The notes under the pieces are model-generated. The model did not search any database and was not told where the DNA came from. It saw nothing but the letters and a program-made list of their open reading frames with translations. The translations under genes and the position numbers were made by a program. A stretch of 33,040 nucleotides of DNA from an uncultured Opitutia bacterium (GTDB lineage: Bacteria; Verrucomicrobiota; Verrucomicrobiia; Opitutales; Opitutaceae). The stretch spans positions 1 through 33,040 of the forward strand of contig CAIUOU010000165.1 in assembly GCA_903900845.1 (NCBI GenBank). The letters run 5' to 3'. This document shows, piece by piece, positions 16,644 through 24,637 of this stretch (position 1 is its first letter; every line of letters begins with the position of its first letter).

Positions 16644-17744
16644 ATGCCGAACACGTTCGGGAAGATCTTCACCGTCACCACCTGGGGCGAGAGCCACGGC
16701 CCCGCCGTGGGAGCGGTGGTGGACGGCTGCCCGCCGCGGCTGCCGCTGGACGCGGCGGAGATCCAGACGGAGCTAGACCGGCGCCGGCCCGGCCAGAGCG
16801 ACATCGTGACGCCGCGCAAGGAGGAGGACCGCGTCGAGATCCTTTCCGGCCTCTTCGAGGGCCGCACCACCGGCACGCCGATCTCCGTGCTCGTGCGCAA
16901 CGCCGACCAGCGGCCTGGCGCGTACGACGAGATGCGCGACAAGTTCCGGCCGTCCCACGCCGACTACACCTACGAGGCCAAGTTCGGCATCCGCGACCAC
17001 CGCGGCGGCGGGCGCAGTTCCGCCCGCGAGACCGTCGGCCGCGTCGCCGCCGGCGCGATCGCCCGCAAGCTGCTCGCCCTCGGCGGCGGCGTGGAGCTGC
17101 GCGCCTACCTCACCGCCGTGCATGACATCGCCGTGCCCGCGGACGCCCTTGCGAAGTTCCCCTCGCTGGCCGAAGTCGAGGCCAACCCGGTGCGTTGCCC
17201 CCACGGACCCACCGCGGAACGGATGATCGAGCGCATCAAGCAGGTGCGCGCCGACGGCGACTCGGTGGGCGGCGTGATCGAATGCCGGATCCGCGGCGTG
17301 CCCACGGGTCTCGGGGAACCGGTTTTCGACCGCCTCGAGGCCGACCTCGCCAAGGCGATGCTTTCGCTGCCGGCGACCAAGGGATTCGAGATCGGCAGCG
17401 GTTTCGCCGGGGCCCGCCTCAAGGGCAGCGAGCACAACGACGCCTTCGAGCCCGGTTCCGCCGGCGCGGTGCGCACCCGCACCAACCGCAGCGGCGGCAT
17501 CCAGGGCGGCATCAGCAACGGCGAGGAGATTTTCTTCCGCGTGGCCTTCAAGCCCACCGCCACGATCATGCAGCCGCAGAGCACCGTCGACCGCACCGGC
17601 GCCGCCACGGAACTCACCGGGCGCGGCCGCCACGACCCGTGCGTCGTGCCGAGGGCCGTGCCCATCGTCGAGGCCATGGCCTCCCTTGTCCTCGCCGATC
17701 ACTGGCTGCGGCATCACGCCCAGAACCGCACGTTCGGATTCTGA
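16644..17744 (+). CDS. aroC: Chorismate synthase
   Basis: The 366-residue enzyme converts 5-enolpyruvylshikimate-3-phosphate to chorismate with reduced FMN, the last shared step of aromatic amino-acid synthesis. Family signatures are complete: [20 protein letters not shown] at the start, [13 protein letters not shown] (about 46-58), [20 protein letters not shown] (about 114-133), and near the end the Arg-His-Asp-Pro-Cys segment. The frame extends 25 codons upstream to 16569, but the family N-terminus fixes the start at 16644. No Shine-Dalgarno sequence is visible. The 256-base gap upstream holds no other gene; it contains an AT-rich patch at 16501-16510 between GGCCGC and GCGGCC, which may be part of its promoter. 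Confidence 0.98.
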   Translation: MPNTFGKIFTVTTWGESHGPAVGAVVDGCPPRLPLDAAEIQTELDRRRPGQSDIVTPRKEEDRVEILSGLFEGRTTGTPISVLVRNADQRPGAYDEMRDKFRPSHADYTYEAKFGIRDHRGGGRSSARETVGRVAAGAIARKLLALGGGVELRAYLTAVHDIAVPADALAKFPSLAEVEANPVRCPHGPTAERMIERIKQVRADGDSVGGVIECRIRGVPTGLGEPVFDRLEADLAKAMLSLPATKGFEIGSGFAGARLKGSEHNDAFEPGSAGAVRTRTNRSGGIQGGISNGEEIFFRVAFKPTATIMQPQSTVDRTGAATELTGRGRHDPCVVPRAVPIVEAMASLVLADHWLRHHAQNRTFGF

Positions 17745-17786
17745 GCGGACCTGCTCCGCTCGCCGGGCCCGACCGCCCGCTCAACG

Positions 17787-18575
17787 ATGTCTCCGGAAAA
17801 AACGCCCGTCTATCTTTTCCTCGGCTCCGCCGGCTCCGGCCGCCGGGAACTGCTCACCGACCTGATCACCGACGGGCTCGCGCCCGGGGACCAGCCGGCA
17901 GTGCTTCTTCCCGCCACCGAGGACCCGCATCCGCTCGACGCCAGCCTACCGCCGGGACCGCGGTGGACCTGGCAACCTGGCCCCCCGGCCCTGATCGCCG
18001 TGGAAAAGCCCTCGGTCTCGGGTCCCCTCTTCCTCGTCATGGACGGTCGCCGCAACCCCGTCGACCAACTCGAAGCGGTGAAGGCCTGGCTGGAGGGCAA
18101 CCACGCGGCCGTCGCCCGCGTTTTCTGCGTCATCGACTGCACCCTCGCCTCCCGCCACCCCGCGCTGCTCGCGTGGTACGATGCCTGCATCCATTTCTCC
18201 GATGTGGTTCTGCTGAACCGCCGCGAGGGCGTGGAGAACCGCTGGCTCAGCGGCTTTCTGGAACATTTCCGGACCCAGCACCTGCCCTGCCTGTTCGAGA
18301 CGGTGAAGGCGGGCCGGGTCAAGAATCCCGCCTTGCTGCTGGAGCCGCAGGCGCGGCGCCTGACGCAGATCTTCGACGACGAACAGGATTGGGTCGTGAC
18401 CGACCTGGAAGGCGGCGAAATCGAAGAAGGCGCGGAGGGGGATGAGGACGAGGAAGTGCTGGCGGCCCCCGCCGAGGACCCCTACCTCGCACGCCGCTCC
18501 GGCGGCCGGCGCGTGAAGGAGATTCCCGACCTCGCCGACTTTCTCGACCAACCGGAAAAGAAGAACGCCGGCTGA
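17787..18575 (+). CDS. Degenerate P-loop, CobW/GTPase-like protein
   Basis: The 262-residue product begins VYLFLGSAGSGRRELLTDLI (about residues 8-27), a Walker A-like loop in which the essential Gly-Lys-Ser/Thr is Gly-Arg-Arg. Phe-Leu-Val-Met-Asp-Gly (about 81-86) could be a Walker B strand, and the later Cys-Val-Ile-Asp and Ser-Asp-Val-Val-Leu-Leu-Asn-Arg-Arg segments resemble the base-recognition region of CobW/G3E GTPases (normally Asn-Lys). A very acidic stretch (about 208-228) precedes a basic tail. It lies 42 bases after aroC. I read it as a CobW-like protein that may have lost nucleotide hydrolysis; a specific function cannot be assigned. Confidence 0.65.
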   Translation: MSPEKTPVYLFLGSAGSGRRELLTDLITDGLAPGDQPAVLLPATEDPHPLDASLPPGPRWTWQPGPPALIAVEKPSVSGPLFLVMDGRRNPVDQLEAVKAWLEGNHAAVARVFCVIDCTLASRHPALLAWYDACIHFSDVVLLNRREGVENRWLSGFLEHFRTQHLPCLFETVKAGRVKNPALLLEPQARRLTQIFDDEQDWVVTDLEGGEIEEGAEGDEDEEVLAAPAEDPYLARRSGGRRVKEIPDLADFLDQPEKKNAG

Positions 18576-18611
18576 AAAAGCCCCTCCCCCGGGCCCTCTT
18601 AACGCACTGCG

Positions 18612-19028
18612 TTATTGGCCGGCGCCACGCCCGCCGCGAAACACGCGGTAGTTCAGGATCAGAAAGACGACGATGGTCGACGGCGGGATGGCCCAGAACG
18701 CGGCCCACATCACGCCGAGCCCGAGCCAGACGGTGCACGCTTTGAACGCGGCCAGATTGATCACGTAGCTGAGGCCGACCGCGACCAGGTATTCGCCGAA
18801 TTGCTTCCCCGCATCGGTCCGCGCGCTCGGCAGCGCCCAGAAGCGGTTGGCGAGGTAGTGGGTGGCGGTCGACACAACCCACGAGATCGAAAAGGCGGTC
18901 GTCTCACCCATCGCGTTGCGCAGCAACGCGAGCACCGCGAACTGCACGGCGGCCGAGCCGCCGCCCACGGCGAGAAAGCGCACGACGCGCCGGCGCGTCT
19001 CGGGAGCAGGCAGGGCGAAGCGAACCAT
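18612..19028 (-). CDS. GtrA-like membrane protein
   Basis: The 138-residue product has four predicted transmembrane segments (about residues 18-38, 44-62, 78-98 and 106-126). The GtrA-family pattern is visible in FLAVGGGSAAVQFAVLALL and in TATHYLANRFWAL. GtrA proteins are thought to help move lipid-linked sugars across the inner membrane for O-antigen or teichoic-acid decoration. The frame is open upstream to 19103, but that would add a Cys/Gly-rich tail and overlap the preceding gene; the start at 19028 gives the usual family length. It follows the large membrane glycosyltransferase-like gene by 40 bases on the same strand, so the pair may act together. It ends 36 bases from the convergent P-loop gene. 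Confidence 0.85.
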   Translation of the reverse strand: MVRFALPAPETRRRVVRFLAVGGGSAAVQFAVLALLRNAMGETTAFSISWVVSTATHYLANRFWALPSARTDAGKQFGEYLVAVGLSYVINLAAFKACTVWLGLGVMWAAFWAIPPSTIVVFLILNYRVFRGGRGAGQ

Positions 19029-19068
19029 GGTGGAGCGCAACCCGCCGAAGGGCCACCGGCAACCGCAA

Positions 19069-21576
19069 TCAAGGACGCGGCCGCCGGCCCCAGGCGACCG
19101 CATGCAATTGACCGGTGAACGCGGGGCCGCAGGAGGTACCGCCGATCGGATTCACTCCCACCGCCACCTCCACCGGATCGACCACGAAGAGTTCCGCCGG
19201 CTCGCGCCAGACCTCGCGGTCGTCGATCTCCACGCGCAAGTCGCCGCGCGTGACGTGACGGGGTTGCCACGAGGCGGAGGGCTCACGCAGGGATTGGGTG
19301 GTGATCCGCACCACCATCGGACGCCCCGCCGGCAACAGGACCGGCGGGCTGAAGCGTCCGGGCTGCCCCCAATGATCCACGAAGAAGCGGGCCAGGCCGC
19401 GCTCTCCGTACTCGATGCCGACGAAATCCCCACGGCCCGGCCGACCGGTCACCAAAAGGGGGTCCCGCGTCCCGGGCACAGGGGCCGACGGTGGCGTCAG
19501 GCGCAATTCCACGTCCCCGTGCGGGCTGAAACGCCGCGCGGCTTCACCCCCCGCGACCGCCGCGCCGGCCCGGAGGCCGGTTAGCGCCGCTCCGTCACGC
19601 ACAATCCCGACGACGCGCACCCGGCCGGCAGTCTTTTCCGCCGAGCCAAGCCGAACCGCAGCCCCCGGCTCGGTCCCGCCGAACCACGGCGAGACATCCA
19701 TCACCTCGACCGCGTCCCACGACAAACGGAGGCGCCGTAAAACGGCGGCTGTCCCGGCCGCGGAGAGCCGGCCCCAGACCGGATGCTCACCGGGCGGGAG
19801 CAAGGCACCGGTCTCCACGCGGACCGTGTGGATGCCTCCGGGCTTGAAGGCCAACGGCGGCGACGCCACGCGGCGACCGTGGGCTGCCTCCACCTCGACC
19901 GCGAGCTGCCGGTCACTCGTGTGCACCAACCAGAGACGCTCGAAGGACGGAGCGCGGCCAAACTCGGCGAGCAGCGAACGCGAGCCGGCCGGCGCCGTCT
20001 CGATCGTGACACGGATCTCGAGCGGCCCGTGCTTCACCCCGACCCAGCTTTCCCCAACCGCCGCGGGTGTGTTGAAACGGCGCGCCATTTCCCGCCAGGC
20101 GTCGGGGTTTCTCTCCTGGAAGAGACCGTCGAACTGCAGGCTGTAGAGGACCGCGAAAGCGCCCGATAAAACCGCGGCCCCGAAACCGGCGCCGGAGGCG
20201 ACCCCTGATCCCACGCGGGGCAGAACCGTTACCAGCCAGCGGTGAAAGCCCAACCCGCCGACCGCGGCGAGCAGGACGAACGGCGGTGCGAAGTCGCATT
20301 GGTAGCGAGCCAGCGAGCCGAAGAAATGGACCAGGGTGCCGGCGATCGCGACGAACAGCAGTGCCGCCGTCCCCAGCCAGGCAACCAACGCCACGCGTTC
20401 GTGCGGGGCGCGTCGCCAGAACGCCAGCGGGGCGGCGAGGACGAAAAGCGTGAACGGGAGATTCGTGAACAGGCCGTAGACATCACCGTGCCCGCCGTAA
20501 CCCGGCGGCTTCGGCGGCAGGTCAGCCGGACGGATGAACGGGAAAGCGGGCGCCCATTCCGCCGGCGACCAGAAGTAGCGCCATAGGTTCAAAGGGGCGT
20601 GCGTGAGTCGGAAGTGGGCCATCTTCGACTCGTAATCCAAACTGAACTGGTAGGCCTGGCCGAACTGGAGCGGATGGCCGAAGCGCGCGTGGTTATGCCA
20701 CGCCATCGCCGAACCGATCAGCAGCAACGGCACCAGCGCCGCCAGCAGGGGCGACCACGGCAACCGCCGCTCCTCCCGCCACCAAACGATGAGCGGGACC
20801 GCCAGCATCGGACCGGCGATCAGGTACGTGGGACGCGAGGCGATTGCCCATCCCAGGCATAACCCCGCGCCGGCGAACCACCAGGCGCGACTCCGCCGAT
20901 CGGCGGGAAGCAGCGGTCCCGCGCCCGGCGGGCCGTCCGGTCGGTCGCCCAACACGCGCACGAGCGCCGGACCCGCGCGGTGCAGGCTTCGCCACACGCA
21001 GAACAGCGCGAGGAGCGCGAAAAAGGAGCCCGCGCCGATCGGTAGCTCCCACATATGCGGGCGGCGCAGCAGCACCGGCCCCAGCCCCGCGAGCCCGACC
21101 GCGAGGATTCCCGAAGCGACGATCCCCGCCCCCGCTTCCGGAAAATAACGGCGGCGCACCTCCAGCAGCAGCGCGACGGAGGCAAGGAATCCGCCGAAAA
21201 CAAAAACCAGCACGGCCACCGCCAGCGGCAGGTCGATGCCGGCCAACAGACGGAAAGGCAGCATGAGCGTCACCACCGGCGCCGCACCGAAGTAAACGTA
21301 GTACTTCCCCCGGAAGAATGACGCGTCATGCAGCGCCAGCCCCGGCGGGCGCTGGGTCGGGTCGTAGGGATCCTTGATTTTGAGCAGCGCCTCCGGGACC
21401 TCGACCTTCAGGTGCAACTGGCCGTCGAGCCACCCGTCGATGAGCAGGTTGTAGTAATCGCGCTGCTCGAGCCCGAATCTCCACGGGTCCCCGCTGGAAC
21501 GCACCGTCCAGACGTAAAACCAACCCACCGCCGCGCACAGCGCGGCAACCAGCACGCGCTCGCGCCAGTTCCTCAT
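19069..21576 (-). CDS. Large polytopic membrane protein, glycosyltransferase-like, with C-terminal extracytoplasmic domain
   Basis: The 835-residue product has many hydrophobic helices in residues 1 to about 495 and a soluble strand-rich C-terminal part (about 500-835). The N-terminal layout has one helix, then a loop rich in Asp, Arg and Tyr (GLEQRDYYNLLIDGWLDGQL, about 35-54) and KYYVYFGAAPVVTLMLPFRL (about 91-110). It resembles GT-C fold glycosyltransferases and related verrucomicrobial membrane proteins. The downstream GtrA-like gene, 40 bases away, supports a role in lipid-linked sugar transfer. It is divergent from the Gfo/Idh gene across 84 bases. Activity and substrate are not identifiable from sequence. 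Confidence 0.7.
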   Translation of the reverse strand: MRNWRERVLVAALCAAVGWFYVWTVRSSGDPWRFGLEQRDYYNLLIDGWLDGQLHLKVEVPEALLKIKDPYDPTQRPPGLALHDASFFRGKYYVYFGAAPVVTLMLPFRLLAGIDLPLAVAVLVFVFGGFLASVALLLEVRRRYFPEAGAGIVASGILAVGLAGLGPVLLRRPHMWELPIGAGSFFALLALFCVWRSLHRAGPALVRVLGDRPDGPPGAGPLLPADRRSRAWWFAGAGLCLGWAIASRPTYLIAGPMLAVPLIVWWREERRLPWSPLLAALVPLLLIGSAMAWHNHARFGHPLQFGQAYQFSLDYESKMAHFRLTHAPLNLWRYFWSPAEWAPAFPFIRPADLPPKPPGYGGHGDVYGLFTNLPFTLFVLAAPLAFWRRAPHERVALVAWLGTAALLFVAIAGTLVHFFGSLARYQCDFAPPFVLLAAVGGLGFHRWLVTVLPRVGSGVASGAGFGAAVLSGAFAVLYSLQFDGLFQERNPDAWREMARRFNTPAAVGESWVGVKHGPLEIRVTIETAPAGSRSLLAEFGRAPSFERLWLVHTSDRQLAVEVEAAHGRRVASPPLAFKPGGIHTVRVETGALLPPGEHPVWGRLSAAGTAAVLRRLRLSWDAVEVMDVSPWFGGTEPGAAVRLGSAEKTAGRVRVVGIVRDGAALTGLRAGAAVAGGEAARRFSPHGDVELRLTPPSAPVPGTRDPLLVTGRPGRGDFVGIEYGERGLARFFVDHWGQPGRFSPPVLLPAGRPMVVRITTQSLREPSASWQPRHVTRGDLRVEIDDREVWREPAELFVVDPVEVAVGVNPIGGTSCGPAFTGQLHAVAWGRRPRP

Positions 21577-21660
21577 GGAGCCACGGGCCGAGGCGCCGGG
21601 GAAAACGTCACTTGCCTACCCGTCGCGCTTGGCTTCGCCTTCGACATCAATGCCGACGCA

Positions 21661-22713
21661 ATGAATCGCGCCGAAACCGAGCAACCCCAATTTGCCGTGA
21701 TCGGCTGCGGACTCATCGGCCGCAAGCGGGTACTCGCCCTCGGGCCCAAGGCGCCGCTGCTCTACACCTGCGATCTTGATGCCGCGCGCGCCACTGCCCT
21801 CGCAGCTGAAGTGCCCGGCTGCACCCCGGTCACCGAAGCCACGCGGGTGTTCGCCGATCCGCGCGTGACGGCCGTCATCATCTCCACGCTCAACGCGTCG
21901 CTCGCACCGCTGGCTCTCGCGGCGGTCCGCGCGGGCAAGCATGCGCTGGTGGAAAAACCGGGGGGCCTCAACGCGACGGAGCTCCGCGCGGTGGCCGAGG
22001 CAGCGCGGGCCACCGGGGCCAAGGTTCGTCTCGGCTACAACCACCGCTTTCACGGGGCGATGCTCAAGGCCCGCGAATTGGTCGACGCCGGCGCGCTTGG
22101 TCAGCTCATGTTCCTGCGTGGACGCTACGGACACGGCGGCCGCAAGGGTTATGACCGCGAATGGCGCGCCGACCCCGCCCTATCGGGTGGCGGCGAGCTG
22201 ATCGACCAAGGCGTACACCTGATCGATCTCGCCGGCTGGTTCCTGGGGGAATTCCCGACGGTCGAGGGCCACGCCGCGACGTACTTCTGGGACATGGCAG
22301 TCGACGACAACGCGTTCCTCTCGCTGCGCACCGCCGACGGCCGCACGGCGTGGCTGCACGCCAGCTGCACGGAGTGGAAGAACCTGTTCTCCCTCGAAAT
22401 TTACGGCCGCACCGGCAAGATCATCATCGACGGTCTGGGCGGAAGCTACGGCCCCGAGCGGCTTACCTATTACCCGATGCCGGTCGAGATGCTCGGTAAA
22501 CCGACGCCGCCCGAAATCCACGAGTTTCCCACCGACCGGTCATGGGCACTGGAGACCGAGGCCTTCGTCGACGACATCCGCCTCGGCCGTGAACCGTCCC
22601 CCGGCCTCCCCGAGGGGATCCGCACGCTGGAAGTGGTGGAGCGGATATATCGATCTTCAGTACGTGGGTCTGCACGCCCGCAGGGAGAAGGGAATGAGGG
22701 AAAGGGGGAGTGA
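21661..22713 (+). CDS. Gfo/Idh/MocA-family NAD(P)-dependent sugar oxidoreductase
   Basis: The 350-residue product carries a Rossmann fingerprint ([16 protein letters not shown], about residues 11-26), the family signature VEKPGG (about 98-103), and the substrate-domain segment [20 protein letters not shown] (about 178-197) with a catalytic-type His. It probably oxidises or reduces a nucleotide-linked or free sugar for the surface-glycan locus. The start at 21661 is fixed by the Rossmann strand; an unrelated upstream extension of the frame overlaps the divergent gene. The last residues ([11 protein letters not shown]) and the stop codon are encoded by the purine-rich left arm of cassette A, so the native C-terminus seems to have been replaced. 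The stop overlaps the next GTG by four bases. Confidence 0.92.
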   Translation: MNRAETEQPQFAVIGCGLIGRKRVLALGPKAPLLYTCDLDAARATALAAEVPGCTPVTEATRVFADPRVTAVIISTLNASLAPLALAAVRAGKHALVEKPGGLNATELRAVAEAARATGAKVRLGYNHRFHGAMLKARELVDAGALGQLMFLRGRYGHGGRKGYDREWRADPALSGGGELIDQGVHLIDLAGWFLGEFPTVEGHAATYFWDMAVDDNAFLSLRTADGRTAWLHASCTEWKNLFSLEIYGRTGKIIIDGLGGSYGPERLTYYPMPVEMLGKPTPPEIHEFPTDRSWALETEAFVDDIRLGREPSPGLPEGIRTLEVVERIYRSSVRGSARPQGEGNEGKGE

Positions 22714-22717
22714 GGGA
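22682..22717 (+). repeat. Cassette A left arm (8-nt tandem words)
   Basis: The arm is made of degenerate tandem words: AGGGAGA, AGGGAATG, AGGGAAAG, GGGGAGTG and AGGGA. The stretch GGGGGAGTGAGGGA (22704-22717) is an exact 14-base inverted match to 23096-23109 in the right arm. It supplies the C-terminal codons and stop of the preceding oxidoreductase gene, and also the ribosome-binding purines and GTG start of the four-helix gene. Confidence 0.85.
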
Positions 22718-23084
22718 GTTGGCCACGCACGACAAACTTCATCAGTTTGGCGGCTACCGTAAGGCATGTGAGCTGTTCGATCCGGTCGTGGCCGACCTTT
22801 CGCCACTGGCCCGCGAACCGCTTTGCATGCGATTGGTTTCGCAGCAGGTCGCCAGCGCTGACTCCGTATCCGCGAATATCGAGGAAGGCTACGGACGCTC
22901 ATCGCGGGCGGAGTACATTCGGTTTCTGGTCATAGCCCGCGGCTCCGCTCTCGAAACCCGCGGCCGCTACGAGCAACGCCTGCGACACTGGCTGCCGCCC
23001 GAAACCATCAGCGCCAGAGTCGCCCTATGCGAAGAGATCATAGCTATTCTGAGCGCATCCATCCGGAAATTACGTTCGGCCTGA
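22710..23084 (+). CDS. Four-helix-bundle protein (23S rRNA intervening-sequence family), cassette A
   Basis: The 124-residue all-helical product matches the S23/TIGR02436 four-helix family. The central signature is [19 protein letters not shown] (about residues 45-63), then Ser-Arg-Ala-Glu-Tyr-Ile-Arg-Phe-Leu and a Gly-Ser-Ala-x-Glu-Thr helix. The family was first seen encoded in intervening sequences of bacterial 23S rRNA and includes the Avd accessory protein of diversity-generating retroelements; its cellular role outside those is unknown. The start is GTG 22710 (four-base overlap with the previous stop) or TTG 22719, which has better Shine-Dalgarno spacing. It sits inside inverted 8-nt word arms between the oxidoreductase and hddA. 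The gene looks lower in GC than its neighbours. Confidence 0.85.
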   Translation: MRELATHDKLHQFGGYRKACELFDPVVADLSPLAREPLCMRLVSQQVASADSVSANIEEGYGRSSRAEYIRFLVIARGSALETRGRYEQRLRHWLPPETISARVALCEEIIAILSASIRKLRSA

Positions 23085-23088
23085 GCCC

Positions 23089-23138
23089 CACTCAGTCCCT
23101 CACTCCCCCACTCCCTTCCTCACTCTCGTCCTCCCTCC
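23089..23138 (+). repeat. Cassette A right arm (inverted 8-nt tandem words)
   Basis: Read on the minus strand it gives words such as AGGGAGTG, GGGGAGTG and AGGGACTG, the same family as the left arm. The exact inverted 14-mer is at 23096-23109. The arm ends on the base before the hddA ATG, so it forms the whole leader of that gene and contains CCTCC-type sequence rather than a Shine-Dalgarno sequence. Confidence 0.85.
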
Positions 23139-24122
23139 ATGATCATCACCCGTTCCCCTCTGCGTGTGTCGCTCGGCGGCGGCGGCACCGACCTGCCGTC
23201 GTATTACCGCGAGCACGGCGGCTTCCTCGTCGCGGCGGCGATCGACAAGTACGTCTACATCACGCAGCACCGCACGTTCCAGGAGGAGATCATCGTCAAG
23301 TACTCGAAGCTCGAGCGCGTCGCCTCGGTCGACCAGATCGAGCACCCGATCATCCGCGAGGCGCTGAAACTGACCGGGGTGACCGATCCGCACCTTGAGC
23401 TGACCTCGATGGCCGACATCCCCGGCGGCACGGGCCTCGGTTCGAGCGGCAGCTTCACCACCGCGCTGCTCCGGGCGCTCCATGCGTACCGGAAGAACCT
23501 CGTCTCGCCGGCGGAGCTGGCCGAGCAGGCGTGCGACATCGAGTTGAACCGGCTCGGCGAGCCGATCGGGAAGCAGGACCAGTACATCGCGGCGATCGGC
23601 GGCATCACGGCCTTCACCTTCCACCGCGACGGCCGCGTCGAGTACCGCCCCTGCGCGATCTCGGAGGAGACCCTGTTCAACCTGGAGGATAACCTACTGC
23701 TTTTCTTCACCGGCTACAGCCGCAGCGCGTCGGCGATCCTGAAGGACCAGAACGACAAGTCGAAGCGCGCCGACCAGGCGATGCTCGACAACCTGCACTT
23801 CACCAAGGAGCTAGGGTTGAAGTCCCTCGCGGCGCTCGAAGGCGGTAACCTCGAGGAGTTCGCTCGCCTCATGGACGTGCACTGGCAGCGCAAGAAGGCA
23901 CGCAGCTCCGGCATGAGCAACGACCGCATCAACGAGTGGTACGACCACGCGATGGCGCACGGGGCTCTCGGCGGAAAGCTGATCGGCGCGGGCGGCGGCG
24001 GGTTCCTGATGTTCTACGCCGGCGACAAGAAACGCCTCCGCCACGCGATGCGCGAGAAGGGCCTGCAGGAAGTGCGCTTCCGTTTCGACTTCGAGGGGAC
24101 GAAGGTCGTCGCGCAAAACTAA
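23139..24122 (+). CDS. hddA: D-glycero-alpha-D-manno-heptose-7-phosphate kinase (GHMP family)
   Basis: The 327-residue product is a GHMP kinase. It starts MIITRSPLRVSLGGGGTDLP, typical of HddA, and carries the ATP-binding loop IPGGTGLGSSGSF (about residues 95-107) and the C-terminal motif KLIGAGGGGFLMF (about 281-293). HddA phosphorylates D-glycero-D-manno-heptose 7-phosphate at C1 in the GDP-heptose pathway. All other enzymes of that pathway lie within 3 kb downstream (hddC, gmhA, gmhB), which supports HddA over fucokinase or other GHMP kinases. It is bracketed by two four-helix cassettes: cassette A ends exactly at its start codon, and cassette B starts at its stop codon. Confidence 0.93.
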   Translation: MIITRSPLRVSLGGGGTDLPSYYREHGGFLVAAAIDKYVYITQHRTFQEEIIVKYSKLERVASVDQIEHPIIREALKLTGVTDPHLELTSMADIPGGTGLGSSGSFTTALLRALHAYRKNLVSPAELAEQACDIELNRLGEPIGKQDQYIAAIGGITAFTFHRDGRVEYRPCAISEETLFNLEDNLLLFFTGYSRSASAILKDQNDKSKRADQAMLDNLHFTKELGLKSLAALEGGNLEEFARLMDVHWQRKKARSSGMSNDRINEWYDHAMAHGALGGKLIGAGGGGFLMFYAGDKKRLRHAMREKGLQEVRFRFDFEGTKVVAQN

Positions 24123-24153
24123 GGAAGATAGGGAGAGTGCGAGATCGGAAGAC
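24121..24153 (+). repeat. Cassette B left arm (8-nt tandem words)
   Basis: Tandem words GGAAGATA (24123), GGGAGAGT (24131), GCGAGATC (24139) and GGAAGACC (24147) follow the hddA stop codon directly; the stop's last two bases already belong to the arm. The inverted counterpart lies at 24585-24637, where the minus strand reads GGGAGATTGCGAGACTTGG followed by AAGATAG. Confidence 0.75.
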
Positions 24154-24170
24154 CAACGAAAACTCGCGGC

Positions 24171-24533
24171 GTGAGTTCGTCCGAGGACAATCGCCGGCTT
24201 GAGGAAAGAACGCTGTGTTTCGCCGCGGCGACCGTGAACTTCAGCGTCACCTTGAAGCGTAACGATGCTGCGTCCGTGATCGCGCGCCAACTCGTACGCG
24301 CCGGAACCTCGATCGGGGCCAACTACCGCGAAGCCAACCGGGCAGAGTCCCGCGACGACTTTGTCCACAAGACCGCAATCGCCCTCAAAGAGGCTTCTGA
24401 GACCGTCTATTGGCTGGATTTATGCGAGCGGACTGCCCTCGGTGATAAGAACCTGCTGCAGGATCTGCGACAAGAGGCCGTGGAGCTTTTGGCAATCTTC
24501 TCGACCATAAACCGTCGCGCCAAGGGACGCTGA
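24171..24533 (+). CDS. Four-helix-bundle protein, cassette B
   Basis: The 120-residue helical product is a second member of the S23/TIGR02436 four-helix family, from a different subgroup than the other two here. The signature is ARQLVRAGTSIGANYREANR (about residues 38-57), then Ser-Arg-Asp-Asp-Phe-x-x-Lys and KEASETVYWLDL (about 72-83). The start is GTG at 24171, with no ATG alternative that keeps the first helix. It lies between hddA and hddC inside its own inverted word arms. The function is unknown; related proteins can bind nucleic acid and partner reverse transcriptases, but no such gene is in this window. Confidence 0.86.
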   Translation: MSSSEDNRRLEERTLCFAAATVNFSVTLKRNDAASVIARQLVRAGTSIGANYREANRAESRDDFVHKTAIALKEASETVYWLDLCERTALGDKNLLQDLRQEAVELLAIFSTINRRAKGR

Positions 24534-24584
24534 CTCGTTCAGTAACCGCCGGTCTCATCGTACCCTTCGCCGTACCTCCACGAA

Positions 24585-24637
24585 CCTTCTAAGTCTGTCT
24601 CCGACGTCTCTCTATCTTCCAAGTCTCGCAATCTCCC
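24585..24637 (+). repeat. Cassette B right arm (inverted 8-nt tandem words)
   Basis: The plus strand contains the repeated words CTTCTAAGTCT (24586) and CTTCCAAGTCT (24616), and ends AATCTCCC on the base before the hddC ATG. Read in reverse, its 8-nt words (GAGATTGC, GAGACTTG, GAAGATAG) match the left-arm word family. It is the entire visible leader of hddC. Confidence 0.75.

Noticed and set aside
14099-16942. Very long antisense open frame (947 codons) across the dimethylformamidase-like gene
   Set aside because: It is a GC-rich shadow of the sense gene: composition is Arg/Gly/Ala-rich, there are no recognisable domains, and the sense strand holds a family with clear motifs. The same applies to antisense frames over DUF1501, ThuA and aroC.
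18601-18613. Palindrome AACGCACTGCGTT between convergent genes
   Set aside because: A one-base loop cannot form a useful hairpin; shortening the stem leaves too few pairs to call a terminator.
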